Assembly (NCBI GenBank): GCA_947652605.1 | Contig: OX393577.1 | Coordinates: forward strand, 59,172,108 to 59,236,107 | Origin: Elmis aenea | Lineage: Eukaryota > Arthropoda > Insecta > Coleoptera > Elmidae | Direction: 5' to 3' | DNA: 64,000 nt | Shown here: positions 33,942 through 44,872 of the stretch, piece after piece | Layout of the letters: every line of letters begins with the position of its first letter | Position numbering within the stretch: the stretch's first letter is position 1 | The notes under the pieces: generated by a model | What the model saw: only the letters and a program-made list of their open reading frames with translations | Told to the model about the DNA's origin: nothing | The model's database searches: none | Position numbers and translations under genes: made by a program

Positions 33942-35067
33942 CCTTTAGGAGTAGTATTTGGTAACTTAATGCTTACTATTAATTTAAAAAAAAAACTCCT
34001 TTGTAGCGTTCTTAGTTCTTAAGTTATTGGACAAAGAAGTAAAAAACGATTTTTTTTGTTTTTTTTCCTCTTTTCTTACATTACTCAAGATAGAAATTAT
34101 ACAAAATTATTGTTGGTTCTTAATTTTGTTATGATTCGTTGCTAAAACTAATTCAAATGTTCATTATAAAACAGAATAAAATTACCGCAAGCAAAGAATA
34201 AAAAATGTCATCAAAAACGTAAATAAATAAAAGCTTATTTATTCGCAAATATGGCTTATTTTATACTGCTGACAAAGAAAAACCTAATTTATAGAAAATG
34301 AGCCTAATTATTCATTTCTTTGAGCATAAAGAACAACAAAAAAAAACTTGGTCATTAATAATTATACAGTAATCAATGTAAATGTTTTATTTATGCCTAA
34401 AGCTTGACGACTGTTTTGCTTCTTTAGACCTAAAAAGGTAATATCTTAATAAAAAAGCAAGTATATAATGATCTGAAAAATAAATAACGAAAATGCAAGA
34501 AAAAAAACAAATATTTGTTTAAGAAGATCATTATGAGCACTTTGTACGTTCAATAAAGATCTGATCTTATTTAATAATGTAAGTACACAGATTTAATAAA
34601 AAATACGCTATAAACATCGATCACAACTTGTCATCTGCACTGGCTTAGTCGCTACTGTCCTTGTCATATATATTTTTTAAAGATATATCTACGTTTCTTC
34701 ATGTTTTTTCTTTGATATTCCCGTATCACAATGGTCATAGCATTCCAGTTTCATTTGCACAAACCATCAAGTTGTTATTTCAAGCTATTATTACCATATC
34801 TGAGAGCAAAGCAATCAAATTTTAGTAATGAAAAGGAGTTTCATTGATATGTACGCACATTTTAGCAGGAGATATTAATTAACATTCGAGTATTTTGAAC
34901 GTGTACTGGCAACTAAAATTGAAATATTGCTAATTAAAAAACAAAATTATTTACATTAAATATATATAAGAGTCCAAGCTGACTCTGTGACTCTGTAACG
35001 CATGCAAATAGCTACAAAATAACGCATGAAAATAGCTACAAAATAAATTTGTCAGTTTTGATGTCTA
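33942..35067. other. AT-rich DNA with a two-copy tandem repeat
   Basis: GCATGCAAATAGCTACAAAA at 34999 is repeated once directly (ACGCATGAAAATAGCTACAA) by 35045. Otherwise no signal. Confidence 0.45.
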
Positions 35068-35222
35068 TGGGTCAATCTAAACAGATGAATCTTCCTTAGG
35101 TGTAAGCACATTTTGCTGTGGTTACCACTGTTGCTATTGAGATTATGATTGTTATTAACAAAGGTAACCAAAGTAAAATTTCTTTACACCTAACGAAAGA
35201 TTCATCTGTTTAGATTGACCCA
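35068..35222. mobile_element. 155-bp MITE
   Basis: TGGGTCAATCTAAACAGATG at 35068 is mirrored by CATCTGTTTAGATTGACCCA ending at 35222; the arms pair for ~58 bp with a few mismatches. The target duplication is not clear. Harbinger-like or mariner-like origin cannot be separated. Confidence 0.75.
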
Positions 35223-35301
35223 TCAGGGTTTGAGGTTATGTTATTATAAAAGGTTTTGTTATTATAAAAAGTAATAGTTTAAATTTAAGATAAACAATAT
35301 A

Positions 35302-35328
35302 CCCGTCCTAGGACGGGCTACGTGCTAG
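35302..35328 (+). mobile_element. Helitron-type 3' terminus
   Basis: CCCGTCCTAGGACGGG is a perfect 16-nt hairpin. It is followed 8 nt later by CTAG and then T. A short GC-rich hairpin a few bases before a terminal CTRR, inserted before T, is the diagnostic 3' end of Helitrons. The matching 5' end (A|TC...) was not located; it may lie within the preceding AT-rich kilobase. Confidence 0.6.
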
Positions 35329-36259
35329 TTCAATAATAAAATTATACCAGTGGTTGCCAAACTGTTGTTTTAGATTGTAAATAAGTGTCAAAAACGTTTG
35401 CTATGATATTCTGTATAAGTACCATGTTGCTATCCGTTTTGGTGCCTTACTTTTAGTACCACTGGTCTTAACGATTTGTCTTTTAAATTGATGCAATATC
35501 ATAACATTCCGATTAAATAAACTAGCTTTTAGAATGGTTATGAAACTGCTGCTTTAGATAGTTAATAAATAAATCTTTTCTAATTATAAACTTTAATTTA
35601 TATACAGGGTGGTCACATAAAAAGGCCACTAATGGGATCCCGTAAACGGCAAGAGCTACAAAGAAGTTTAAATTATGTAAACTGTTCCCCTTTCTGGGAC
35701 CTATTTAATTATGTTTTAATGTTTTAAAAAAGTTCCATGGTACGCTAGATAATAAACAAATATGAGAATGGGCATCTGTTAAAATCGTTAATAACTAGGT
35801 TATATTGGATGGTACAAAAATATCTTTGGGGAAAAGGTTGTAGATTTTTTTACGCACTTTAAAATAAAAACATTCACTTGTTTCAATATTGTTTAAATTC
35901 TTGGGTAAATTACAAACTTCCATTTTCTTAAATGGAAACTATAGTTGGCTATGACCTCAAGAAAAAGCTTTTCCCCCCCCTTCTTTAAATAATATAAGGT
36001 TAAATGTATTTATTTTGATATTTAGACTCAAAACAAATAAAATTCATCAAAATGTCCCTATAAAGCTATAGAGTGCCATGAATTTAAACAATATTGAAAC
36101 AAATCAATGTCTTCATTTTACAGTGCGTAAACAAATCTATAAATTTTTCTCCAAATATATTTTTGTACCAGCAACGATTAAAAAACGCCCATTTTTGTTA
36201 ATTGTCTAACATGCCATGGAACTTCATTAAAACATAAAAGCATCACTGAATAGGTCTCA

Positions 36260-37012
36260 CGAGGGAACCTCACTTGGTGGAACTAAAGTCGGTTGATGGG
36301 ACTAAGCTTTTCCTAAAGAAGATCGTGGATAAAGAAGAGTACCAACATTTTTGGCCCCGGAAACTTAAAATTTATCCTTGAAACTCTTGAAACTCAATTT
36401 TTTTTGAAAAAGTGCACGAAATAGGTTAAACTGTTAAAATACCAGGTGAAAATGAACTCTGGTACACCCTCTTTTTTCTTTAGTTTTGATTTTAGATAAA
36501 TAAAATATGATATGTGTAAAAAACGGATTTTTAAGCACATGCACACAATTGTTTAACTTCCGGTTTCGCCGGAAATGACCCTAACTTTGTTATTTTAAAT
36601 GCCTGTATATTTTTACATTTTTGGGAAGAGGAAGCAAGTTTAAGTATAATAGCATCATTTTGGTTAGTTTTTATAACCTCAAATAACCAGAGTTCATTTA
36701 CATCTGGTATTGCATATTTTTCAAATTTGAATTTGGGGCCAAAAAATTTAAAAAAATTATTGTTATTTACGATTTCTTACTTTTAGAGAAAAAACTTGAA
36801 TCTTGTTAATAACACATAAAAGCATTATGATTTAACAATAGTGATTTACAATTTTATGTTCACTTCAAGTAACTTAAACCGTTTAACCCATTTTGTGCAC
36901 TTTTTAAAAATAAAAATTGTGTTTTAACGGTAAGTTTTAAGTTTCCGGGGCCAAAAATGTTGGTACTTTTCTTCATTCACCGACTTTAGTACCACCAAAA
37001 GAGGTTCCCTTG
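36260..37012. mobile_element. Second-level nested element with CGAGGGAACC ends
   Basis: CGAGGGAACCTCACTTGGTG mirrors CACCAAAAGAGGTTCCCTTG at 36993-37012, and pairing extends through CCAACATTTTTGGCCCCGG. TCA lies on both sides (36257-36259, 37013-37015). The mirrored left arm of the host element supplies the empty-site sequence (GGTCCCAGAAAGGGG), confirming the boundary. A 3-bp TCA duplication and these ends do not match a family I can name. Confidence 0.85.
36442..36707. mobile_element. Third-level nested element, CCAGGTG ends
   Basis: CCAGGTGAAAATGAACTCTG mirrors AGAGTTCATTTACATCTGG at 36689-36707; TA flanks both sides. Inside it is a short form of the family at 58737-59742, sharing TTAGTTTTGATTTTAGATAA and the CCGGTTTCGCCGGAAATGAC block. 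Confidence 0.85.
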
Positions 37013-37106
37013 TCAGAAAGGGGAACAATTTGTCTAATTTAAACTTCTTTGTAGCTGTTACCGTCTACAAGATACCAGTAGTGACCCTTCAATGTGGACC
37101 ACCCTG

Positions 37107-38399
37107 TATATAGAAACAAAAATAAAACGGTTTACAATTTGAAAATAAAGTCGAGCACAAAAAAATACCATAAATATTATCCGAGCAGATCTCTTTTATC
37201 AGTTTCCATTACCCTCAAAATTGGTATATTTGTTAAGTCAGATTTATGTTTTGTTTGAATACATTGGAAAACGTTAATCATATTTTGTATGTCACTGTAT
37301 CGATGTTTATAAGCTATTCAGAAAATATGATCACAGCGCTGAAAACAAAAAATACTCAACTGAACCGAGCAATATATGGATTGCGTCCCTTACTGTTTAC
37401 AAAATCAATGTTACATAACTTGCACAGCTAAAACACATTTCAATTTACGGGACGAATTAACGTTGAAACCTTAAATCATATAGATAGGATAACTCACATT
37501 AAAAAACTATATTAATACAGCTCTAAATTAATGTACATGCCAGGGTTGTGATTAATATTCACATTACTGAATAATTTTTAAATTTAAATATTATTTAATT
37601 ATCCTTTGTACATGTCTTTTGTATTGTTAATTATGTTTGTCATGACTAATTAGTAAAACAAATAACGTTACTCTGCATCGTTAGCTTTCCACGTCAGTGT
37701 TTGAAGAATAATTTTGTTTTTCCGCATGAAATCACGTTGAACTTTTGATGTTTTACGACGTTTCTTTGTGGTAGAAGAACATCTTCAAGAGATACCTGCT
37801 GCAACCATTTGTAATGTTTGTTATCTTTATTAATTATTTATAAAGGTTCTATCGCCTTTTCAACAGATAATAATAAAAATGCTACATGAGTATTTATTTT
37901 TGTAGTCTTGGCACACCTGCATGAAAATTAAATTTTCTGAGAATACTTCCTGTTGCTTTATTGCACTGTAAACGATTATTTAACAAATTCATACGAAACG
38001 GTATTTGTTTTTAAAGTACATGAAAAGAGCTTTGCATTTTACTAAGATCTGTGTTTATTTCTCATGTAATCAACGGTAAATATCACAACTTTATTACTTC
38101 AGAGTGTTAGTAATAATAAATAAACTTAAATTGATATGATCGATCTTTAAATGCAACGTTATGGTTTCAGGGGATGTAAGAACATGTTTTTTTTTCTAGC
38201 AACAGGTTTATTACTGTACATTAGACCAAGGAAAGCAAATTTAGATTTTTTTACAATACCCTGTTATTTTGTCTCGTCTTAAACTAGTATTTGTATTATA
38301 TTTACTACTTTGTTAAGCTGCTATGCGAATTTTGTCATTGTACATGTCCAAGAAACATTTAAATTTAAAAAATGATTAAAGTGGAGTGGAAAAATTGCA
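37107..38399. other. AT-rich DNA, no gene seen
   Basis: A 61-codon frame at 37246 has no motif. Nothing else supported. Confidence 0.4.
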
Positions 38400-38449
38400 C
38401 ACGGAGCCGCGTAGCGGCGAGTGCGTATTCTCACGAGCGTAATTGTTTA

Positions 38450-39361
38450 CAACTCGTGTTATGTAGCTTACTTTTTCTATGAACACATAATTGGATTAGG
38501 TTTATAAATTTTTGCTTGTATTTTGTAAAGTTTGTTTTTGTGCTTTGACCGACATCAAACGACGTGTTTTTATTCAAAGTTGATATACCTTCAAGATAAA
38601 ATAAGTTGTTCTACTTGATCCTAAAAGCTTTTAAATACAGTCTTTATCCTATTTACACGTATAAGATGAATAATTTTCGGTCTAGTCTATGAAGCGAGCA
38701 AATTTTATGAATTGTATATTGTTCTTTTATTGTTCTATTTCATTAGTTTGACTAAGAAGTTGCGTACGGTTGAGTCAGATACTTTGCATTAGCCAAAGTA
38801 AGCAAATTCTGCGTTTTGTGAACAATATGAAGAAAACTGAAGTACTCGCTATGACAAAAATACTTTCGTATTAAGAGTTCATTCCCAATTAACATCAAAT
38901 ACAAAATAAATTCTGATAACCTAAATGAGGCTAGGGCAAGGTAGGGCACGTTGAAACACAAAATTTGTTTTTTAACGTAACTTTTGTAGTAGGTATTCAT
39001 AAAAACAAATAAAAGTACATGTAAAAGATGGCACGTATTGATGTATCTAATAAGTAGTTAAATTAATTCTGTTAGAAATCCAAATTTAAGGAGTAAGCAG
39101 CTATTTTGTAACCAAAAACCAAATGGTTCAAAGTGCCTAATGATCGGAATTGGTTGAAACACTTTTGATAAGGTGTACAATGAAAGACAAGTTTATTTTA
39201 AGAAATAGTTAAAAAAATATATATTTTTCTTTTGTTTTTCATTATTTAAATTTAAAAAATGATTTAGGTAATAGTATATTACATACCAAGAGTTGTAAGA
39301 AGCACGAGTGGAAAGGTTGCAACTCGTGTTGTCAAGCTTACTTTTTCTACGAACACATAAT
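38450..39361 (-). repeat. Dispersed repeat B, copy 1, flanked by direct repeats
   Basis: The segment 38492-39225 is the reverse complement of 44785-44872 joined to 46523-47150. A 42-bp sequence beginning CAACTCGTGTT and ending GAACACATAAT occurs directly at 38450-38491 and again at 39320-39361, bracketing the repeat. The nature of the element is unknown. This copy is intact at the site where copy 2 received a hAT insertion. Confidence 0.8.
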
Positions 39362-39370
39362 ACCTACGAT

Positions 39371-40590
39371 TTTAACGGCTTTTTGGCTAATATACACATG
39401 TAATTACGTTGTCTTGTCAATTTTGACGTAAGCCTACTTTGAAGTTTCTAGCCAAGTGTGCGTTTTGCTTACCGTGCGTAAGAACTCCCTATGCATACAA
39501 GCTGTACGGTAAGAGTCATTTACACTAGTGGTCGCAGACAAAATGTCTTTGTTTATATTTGAGGAAAAATTAATAAAGCTGTTTTGGCTTCTTCTTTGTT
39601 GTGTGCTCGTTTCTAAAACAGCTTTTAATAACATAGTACCAGCCTTTATCAAAAACAATGTAATAAAAAGTAATTTATTACATTAAGACGTTTTAACGAC
39701 GCCTTGTTACAATTTTAACGTAAAAATAGCCACTTTGTAATCATTTTCTTATTCTGTGTTTTACACACTATATTAAAATATGATATAATCGTGTTTTAAA
39801 TGAGCGGAATCATGTATTAAACCAACGCTAATATAAAAAAAAAGATTAAACAGTCTTTAACATTAATCGATGTATTGGATTTGTTTGTTCATTCATGTTT
39901 TGATGGCTATGGGTAATTACAATGAAATCTAATTTTTTCTATCAATAGTTTAAAAAGCAATTTCTTTCATGTATTAATTTTGCAATAAATGAATGGCAGT
40001 GTAGCGAATTGCCTATTTTATTTTTTAAGTCCTTAGAAATTCTATTAGGTTTTGTTTTTTCCAATTTATTTGATTTGAAATGAATACATATACCAGTAGC
40101 TCTCACGTTTCATTTCTTATTACAATCACATTTTCTCGAGCAATTTTTATCTAATCATGCAATAAATGGGTAGACGAAAAAAAGTCTAGGAGAAGTGTCG
40201 TAGCAGAACAAATTTCACTTTGCAAAGCTTTTTGCTATATGCGTTCGAGCAATATTAAACAAAGTTTAATTTAATCGCTAAAACAAAATAAAACAACGCT
40301 GTAAACAAAATTATCTGTAGCAAAAAAAAAGCTTAAACTCGGTAAAAGAAGGTCTTAACGGAAACGAACGAGCTTACTGGACTTTTATTCCTTTTTGTTT
40401 TGGGTTTCCCAAGACCAAAACGATTTAACCCGACCTATATTGTTTAAGTGAATTAAAAATTCAATCGGTTTGCTTTATTAATGCAATCGTTTAACCGTGA
40501 AAGTAATTTTTTAAGGTTAAATTGGATGCAAGAAAGAGAAAAACAATACACACATAAGTTTACCACTGATATGGCGTAGGCTTGGAATTG
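39371..40590. other. AT-rich DNA, no gene seen
   Basis: A 74-codon minus frame (39434-39658) lacks any motif. No repeat was recognised. Confidence 0.4.
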
Positions 40591-41109
40591 CTAATATGCA
40601 GGGGCGTAGCGTGCCGGGGGTGTAACGGGTGCTTTGCTGCTTTGCATCCGGACGCGGTCTATCAGGGGACGCATGCAACGAGATAAAATTGTGCCTTTAT
40701 AAATATGTTTTCATTGCAAAAGCGAAAGGAAGCCGAAGGAATGCAGCGGAGGTTTCCTTAAAAATAATTTTCTTCAATACGATAAAGGCCGAACAAAAGG
40801 AACAGCACTTGCACTCAGGGTGACCTGGTGAATTGTTGCTTGAATCGCCAAAAAAAGCGCGCTAAAGTAGCCAAAATCGCTAACAGAGGACGCCGATGTA
40901 GCCAAAATCGCCAACTCTCTTTATTTAGTTGAAATTGGAACAGGAAAAATATGTGATAAGGGGTTAAAAAATATTAAAGACAAAAAACATAAACATAATT
41001 TACATAAATTCAACAAAATTACATGTAAGCATAACGTAAACTGCTGCGCAAAAGTAAGGAAACATAGATATTATTAATGATATTACAATAAAATTTGCTA
41101 ACTGACTTT

Positions 41110-41375
41110 CATCGTATGTTCCAGATTTGATAAAAAATCGCGATATATCGGAAAATATCAATTTTAGTGATAAAACAGGCTTATTGTTTTTGAAGAACAA
41201 TTAAATTTTCTATGAGACTAAGAAAATATAGGGTGTTGTATTTAAAGAAAAATGAGTTTCTATATGTTTAAAGTTTCACTATTTTGACCAAGCGTAAAAA
41301 GCGCCCTGTATAATATTTAAAAAACGTAGAAAAGTGTTAATTAATTTATTTTCAATCTAAATTTCAATCGTAGAC
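41110..41375 (+). repeat. Truncated copy of the giant-palindrome arm
   Basis: Blocks such as AGGGTGTTGTATTTAA, TTTGACCAAGCGTAAAAA and GTGTTAATTAAT match 32040-32200 in the right arm of the giant palindrome, in the same order. No terminal inverted partner is present. Confidence 0.75.
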
Positions 41376-41634
41376 TTAATCGCTATCTAGCGGAAATTAT
41401 GTCGAAAATTTCCAGATATTTCGACAGGCTTCTGAACTCCGAACCTACGTTTACTACTACCTACATGGTGTAAAAGTAAAATGACAATGTCAATTGTCAT
41501 CTATAATACACTTGCGCTTGCGAAGCGAATAACACAATAACTTCTCATTACTCGCTATCAAATGTTGCCAATTCTACATTTTTTATCCGTGACATTAACA
41601 ATATAGGTTTAGGGCGCCAAAAATTAATACGCAC

Positions 41635-41853
41635 CAGAGGCGTCGAGAGACATCGCCGGGCCCGGGGAAACAATTTACATGGCCCCAAGTAAATAAATTA
41701 TTTTAAAATTTATTTAAAAAATAAAACGAATTGTGAATTGTGAATATTTAATATAAGTACCATAATTAAAAAAGTATGCGGACTTCTGGGCCCTTAAATT
41801 ACCTCCGGGCCCGGGGCTCAGAGCCCCCCTGCCCCACCCTCTCAGCGGCCCTG
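41635..41853. mobile_element. Nested 219-bp hAT MITE
   Basis: Left end CAGAGGCGTCGAGAGACATC and right end CCCTCTCAGCGGCCCTG resemble the common hAT CAGGGCCGCTGAGAGG terminus, with inner GCCGGGCCCGGGG / CCGGGCCCGGGGC blocks. ATACGCAC and GTTCGCAC on the flanks are a probable 8-bp target duplication with two changes. It lies inside the larger hAT element. Confidence 0.75.
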
Positions 41854-42268
41854 GTTCGCACCCCGGCGATTAATACCAACGGCGCGCCACTGCTAATATG
41901 TGTACTTAAAATATACAATATAAGCAGTCATACATTTTTAATAATTTTCAGGGGAATGCTTTTTGAAATTAACCAGCCTTTTACCAACATTCTATGTAAA
42001 ACTTCAAAGAAATGCCAAAAGGGAAAGTATTGAGGTGTATGCAGAATACACAATGTCTTACCAACTTAACAGCGGTAGATCGTCTTTGAGTTACTTGAAG
42101 AGGTTACGGAACAGGGCTTAGCGTGTAAGTCCCGTTGGGTTAAAAGTCGAAATGTTTTTTGCACATTTAATGTGGACATAGTTTATTGTAAGTAAATGCT
42201 AGAGTAAATAGTATATTTTTTAAATAATAATTTTAATGACTTACAATTAGTTTAATGACAGAATTATA

Positions 42269-42440
42269 CAGGGTGTCCCAGATAACATTTCCAGCATGAG
42301 GATCTCGCTTATTATAAATTATATAGTTTTTTTTCCAAGATCAATTATTATTAAGGATGAGACGAGCTACAATCAATTTTTAAAAGTACCAAATTCCTCG
42401 TACTTCAGAAGTTGGAGCACAAAATATGAAAATGTTGAAT
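42269..42440 (+). repeat. Dispersed repeat, plus-strand copy of 12450-12623
   Basis: It starts CAGGGTGTCCCAGATAACAT after TA and ends in GAAAATGTTGAATTTC. The other end of the element is not visible. Confidence 0.75.
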
Positions 42441-42528
42441 TTCTTTTTTCTCTTAATCATGGGATCAATTTTATTTGTACTTTTTTGTATAGAATGTTGC
42501 TACTATTTTAGTCAATTTCGCTCTAGAA

Positions 42529-42590
42529 CAGGGATCCCCAAACTACAGCCCTCGGACCAAATCCGGCCCGAGGCCTTTTAAAAAATAGAT
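42529..42590 (+). mobile_element. Solo hAT-like terminus
   Basis: CAGGGATCCCCAAACTACAG then CCCTCGGACC and CCGGCCCGAGGCC match the widespread hAT terminus beginning CAGGGGTCCCCAAACT. No partner end was found nearby. Confidence 0.6.
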
Positions 42591-43064
42591 GTAATACCTA
42601 CTGCTAATGTCACATAAAAATACCTACAAATATAACTTATGTTGAATTGGTATCCTTGCAATAATATGAAGAAATAATTTGTAACTCTGAAATCATATTT
42701 GGGATCTTTAAAGCGTAAATATTAATAAAGTTTTCAATTCACCTACATACATAATTATATGTATGTAAAACATTTTATTTTGTTAATATTTAAGATTCAG
42801 TTTGTTCGCTTGATAATATTGTAATTTCAGTTTGACTGACACTTCCCTAATCTTTTAAAATACAAGTTTTTTTCGCAACACTCACGCACACTACAGCTCA
42901 AAAAAGCACCATTTTTCTTTCGCACATGTTCCATATAAATAATTACATTCCAACAGGATCAAGTTGACTTCCGAGAAAATTTTGTTATCAGAAAAATATA
43001 GTAATAAGTTCGCCAAATGAATAATAATAATAAATTTAAATCAATTTCCAGCCATCTCATTTAC

Positions 43065-43260
43065 AAAGTCCTCGGACGTATGTAACAGGAAACGTTGTCA
43101 CGCCACGGAAAACGCGGTTTATGTGAACATGGGCGCCGTGGGGTTAAACAATTTCAGCCCGGTAATTGATGGCCACTGCAACGTGACGAGCTGATGTTAC
43201 GATTGAAAATGTCGCGGGCTATAATAAAAAATTGCGTTGGGATTTACGAGTCGACGCTTA
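43065..43260. promoter_or_regulatory. GC-rich island, possible conserved non-coding element
   Basis: About 200 bp are clearly richer in G+C and CpG than the surrounding DNA. The sequence is not mirrored or repeated in the window, and no frame is convincingly coding (the longest is ~45 codons). It contains homeodomain-like TAATTGATGG and several CpG-rich motifs. It could be an enhancer, a lost exon or a fragment of an unrecognised element. Function is inference only. Confidence 0.25.
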
Positions 43261-43479
43261 GAATAAACGGCTGACAACATATAACTTATCAAATAGAAAA
43301 AAAAATGGACTTGGTAAACACGAATGAGTGTTTTGGTGATAACAAATGGTTTATTGTTATTAAAAAAATCACGTTTAACTACAAATTTGAGTTAAGAAAT
43401 CAGTCATTGCAATTTGAATGTAATTATTGTATCTGCGAAACAAGGATGGAATGAACAATTTCCAGCTTTGGAAGAAAAC

Positions 43480-43775
43480 AAAGAATATTGGACAAAAAAA
43501 CATTTTATTTTTCGACTTCCAGCGATAAACAAGTATTTACGCCTTCTTTAGATGCCAATTAATCCAAATCGAAATAGGCATTTGTGGCAGCAATTACTTT
43601 GAAATTAGAAGCGTATTTCCTACCAGCATAAAACTTATACATGCTCAGAAACAAGCTAAAATCCGAAGGGGCCAAGTCTGGTGAGTAGGGTGTATAAGAA
43701 AGCAATTATTCTAAGCCAAGTTCATGAATTTTAGCCTTCTGTTGAGTAACAGCAAATCCAAATTTTGTCCACGTT
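43480..43775 (-). pseudogene. Mariner transposase C-terminal relic
   Basis: The minus strand reads AVTQQKAKIHELGLE*LLSY, then TPYSPDLAPSDFSLFLSMYK and IAATNAYFDLD before a stop. This is the mariner block around the third catalytic aspartate (PYSPDLAPSD-x-x-LF) and the region after it (E/K-VIAA-x-NAYF). Upstream catalytic parts are missing. It differs from the relic at 30440-32890, so at least two mariner lineages or ages are present. Confidence 0.88.
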
Positions 43776-44457
43776 TACAAAGTGACGCGAAAAGTTGGAT
43801 TGCGCTTGAATATTGCCAAAGTTTACTCGGATACATTCCGTACTAATTTTCTTGTGAAATCTGACCGCGCGAATAACAATAAAGGGAGAGGAGCTAAGAA
43901 AAATATGCTTCACTGTCATTTTGTTGTGAAACGTCATTGCGCAAGTGTTATAGGATTGCCAATTGCACGCTTTTGGTGCGGACATACGCGTTTTTGTAAG
44001 AAAATATTAATGTGTACGTTGCACGCATGATATTGAAGAAATTGGTAGTAATGTAGGTACGCTTTTTGTTTACAACTTTTGTGTTTTTAAACAAGCAACA
44101 ATAAAAATTTAAAACACAAGCTGATGTAATTCTGTTTTTTTTTAAATTTTTGACCAAAATGGATATTATTAGTGAAAGTTTTTACCTTTATTAAAAATAA
44201 GTATGTGAGGAGTGTGGAGCGATCTGATAAAAAAAATTTAAGAGTTTGCCTTAAAACTGCAATTTTGGATGATAAAGTATGTACTCTACATTATCTAATT
44301 TGGCATTAAAACACGTTTGGTCTTTTAAAATTTTAAAAAATCACCTTCGACGCATGCTGTTTCCTCCCCCCCACTTTTTTGTGCCAATTTCTTGTGAATA
44401 AAAAAAGAGGTCGTCGGGTACCGGTTTGATTTTACGAAAATATGGTAAGCCTACTTA

Positions 44458-44765
44458 TGGGCAGTTTACACGGTGACACTAGCGTCGCGACATCAAATGG
44501 CACAACATCGCTTGTCATTCGGTGTCACGGCATTGGGTGTTCACACGTAAAATTATTTATTTGAGCGTCGCGACATCAAAATAAAAATCGCCGCTCTTGT
44601 AACTGCATCAACGTGTGTTGTAGAACAACTAATTATTTTGAAGTCGCTATATTCAGGAATAGATTTTGATAGATTTGTCCCATTAACATGGGTATTGCTG
44701 ATAATGGTCTACTCTAAACATCTGAACATATCTATTGAAGACATAATGAATACAATGCCAATGTA
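44458..44765 (-). mobile_element. PIF/Harbinger-like element, partial copy
   Basis: It starts TGGGCAGTTTACACGGTGAC after TTA and matches the reverse complement of 48957-49452 through CACTAGCGTCGCGACATCAA and the coding stub IPEYSDFKIISCSTTHVDAV. Similarity fades near 44765, where the next repeat begins, and no second terminus is present. Confidence 0.75.
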
Positions 44766-44872
44766 GTAAAGCAAAATATAAATATAGTTTTCAACTATTT
44801 CTTAAAATAAACTAGTGTTTCATTGTACCCCTTTAGAAAAGTGCGAGTGTTTCAACCAACCTTAGACATGGG

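Larger units (their letters stand above)
35605..37106. mobile_element. Palindromic element, host of a three-level nest
   Basis: Ends CAGGGTGGTCACATAAAAAG and the mirrored AATGTGGACCACCCTG have TA on both sides (35603-35604, 37107-37108). Without the nested insert it is ~750 bp and closely related to the 470-bp copy at 48362-48831. Its right arm was opened by the element at 36260-37012. Confidence 0.88.
40599..41892. mobile_element. hAT element with perfect 8-bp target duplication
   Basis: Left end CAGGGGCGTAGCGTGCCGGG and right end CGGCGCGCCACTG are hAT-type termini with a CAGNGGCG start in both directions. CTAATATG flanks both sides exactly (40591-40598, 41893-41900). The body is non-coding and contains a truncated palindromic-group segment (41110-41375) and a smaller hAT element near its right end. 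Confidence 0.92.
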
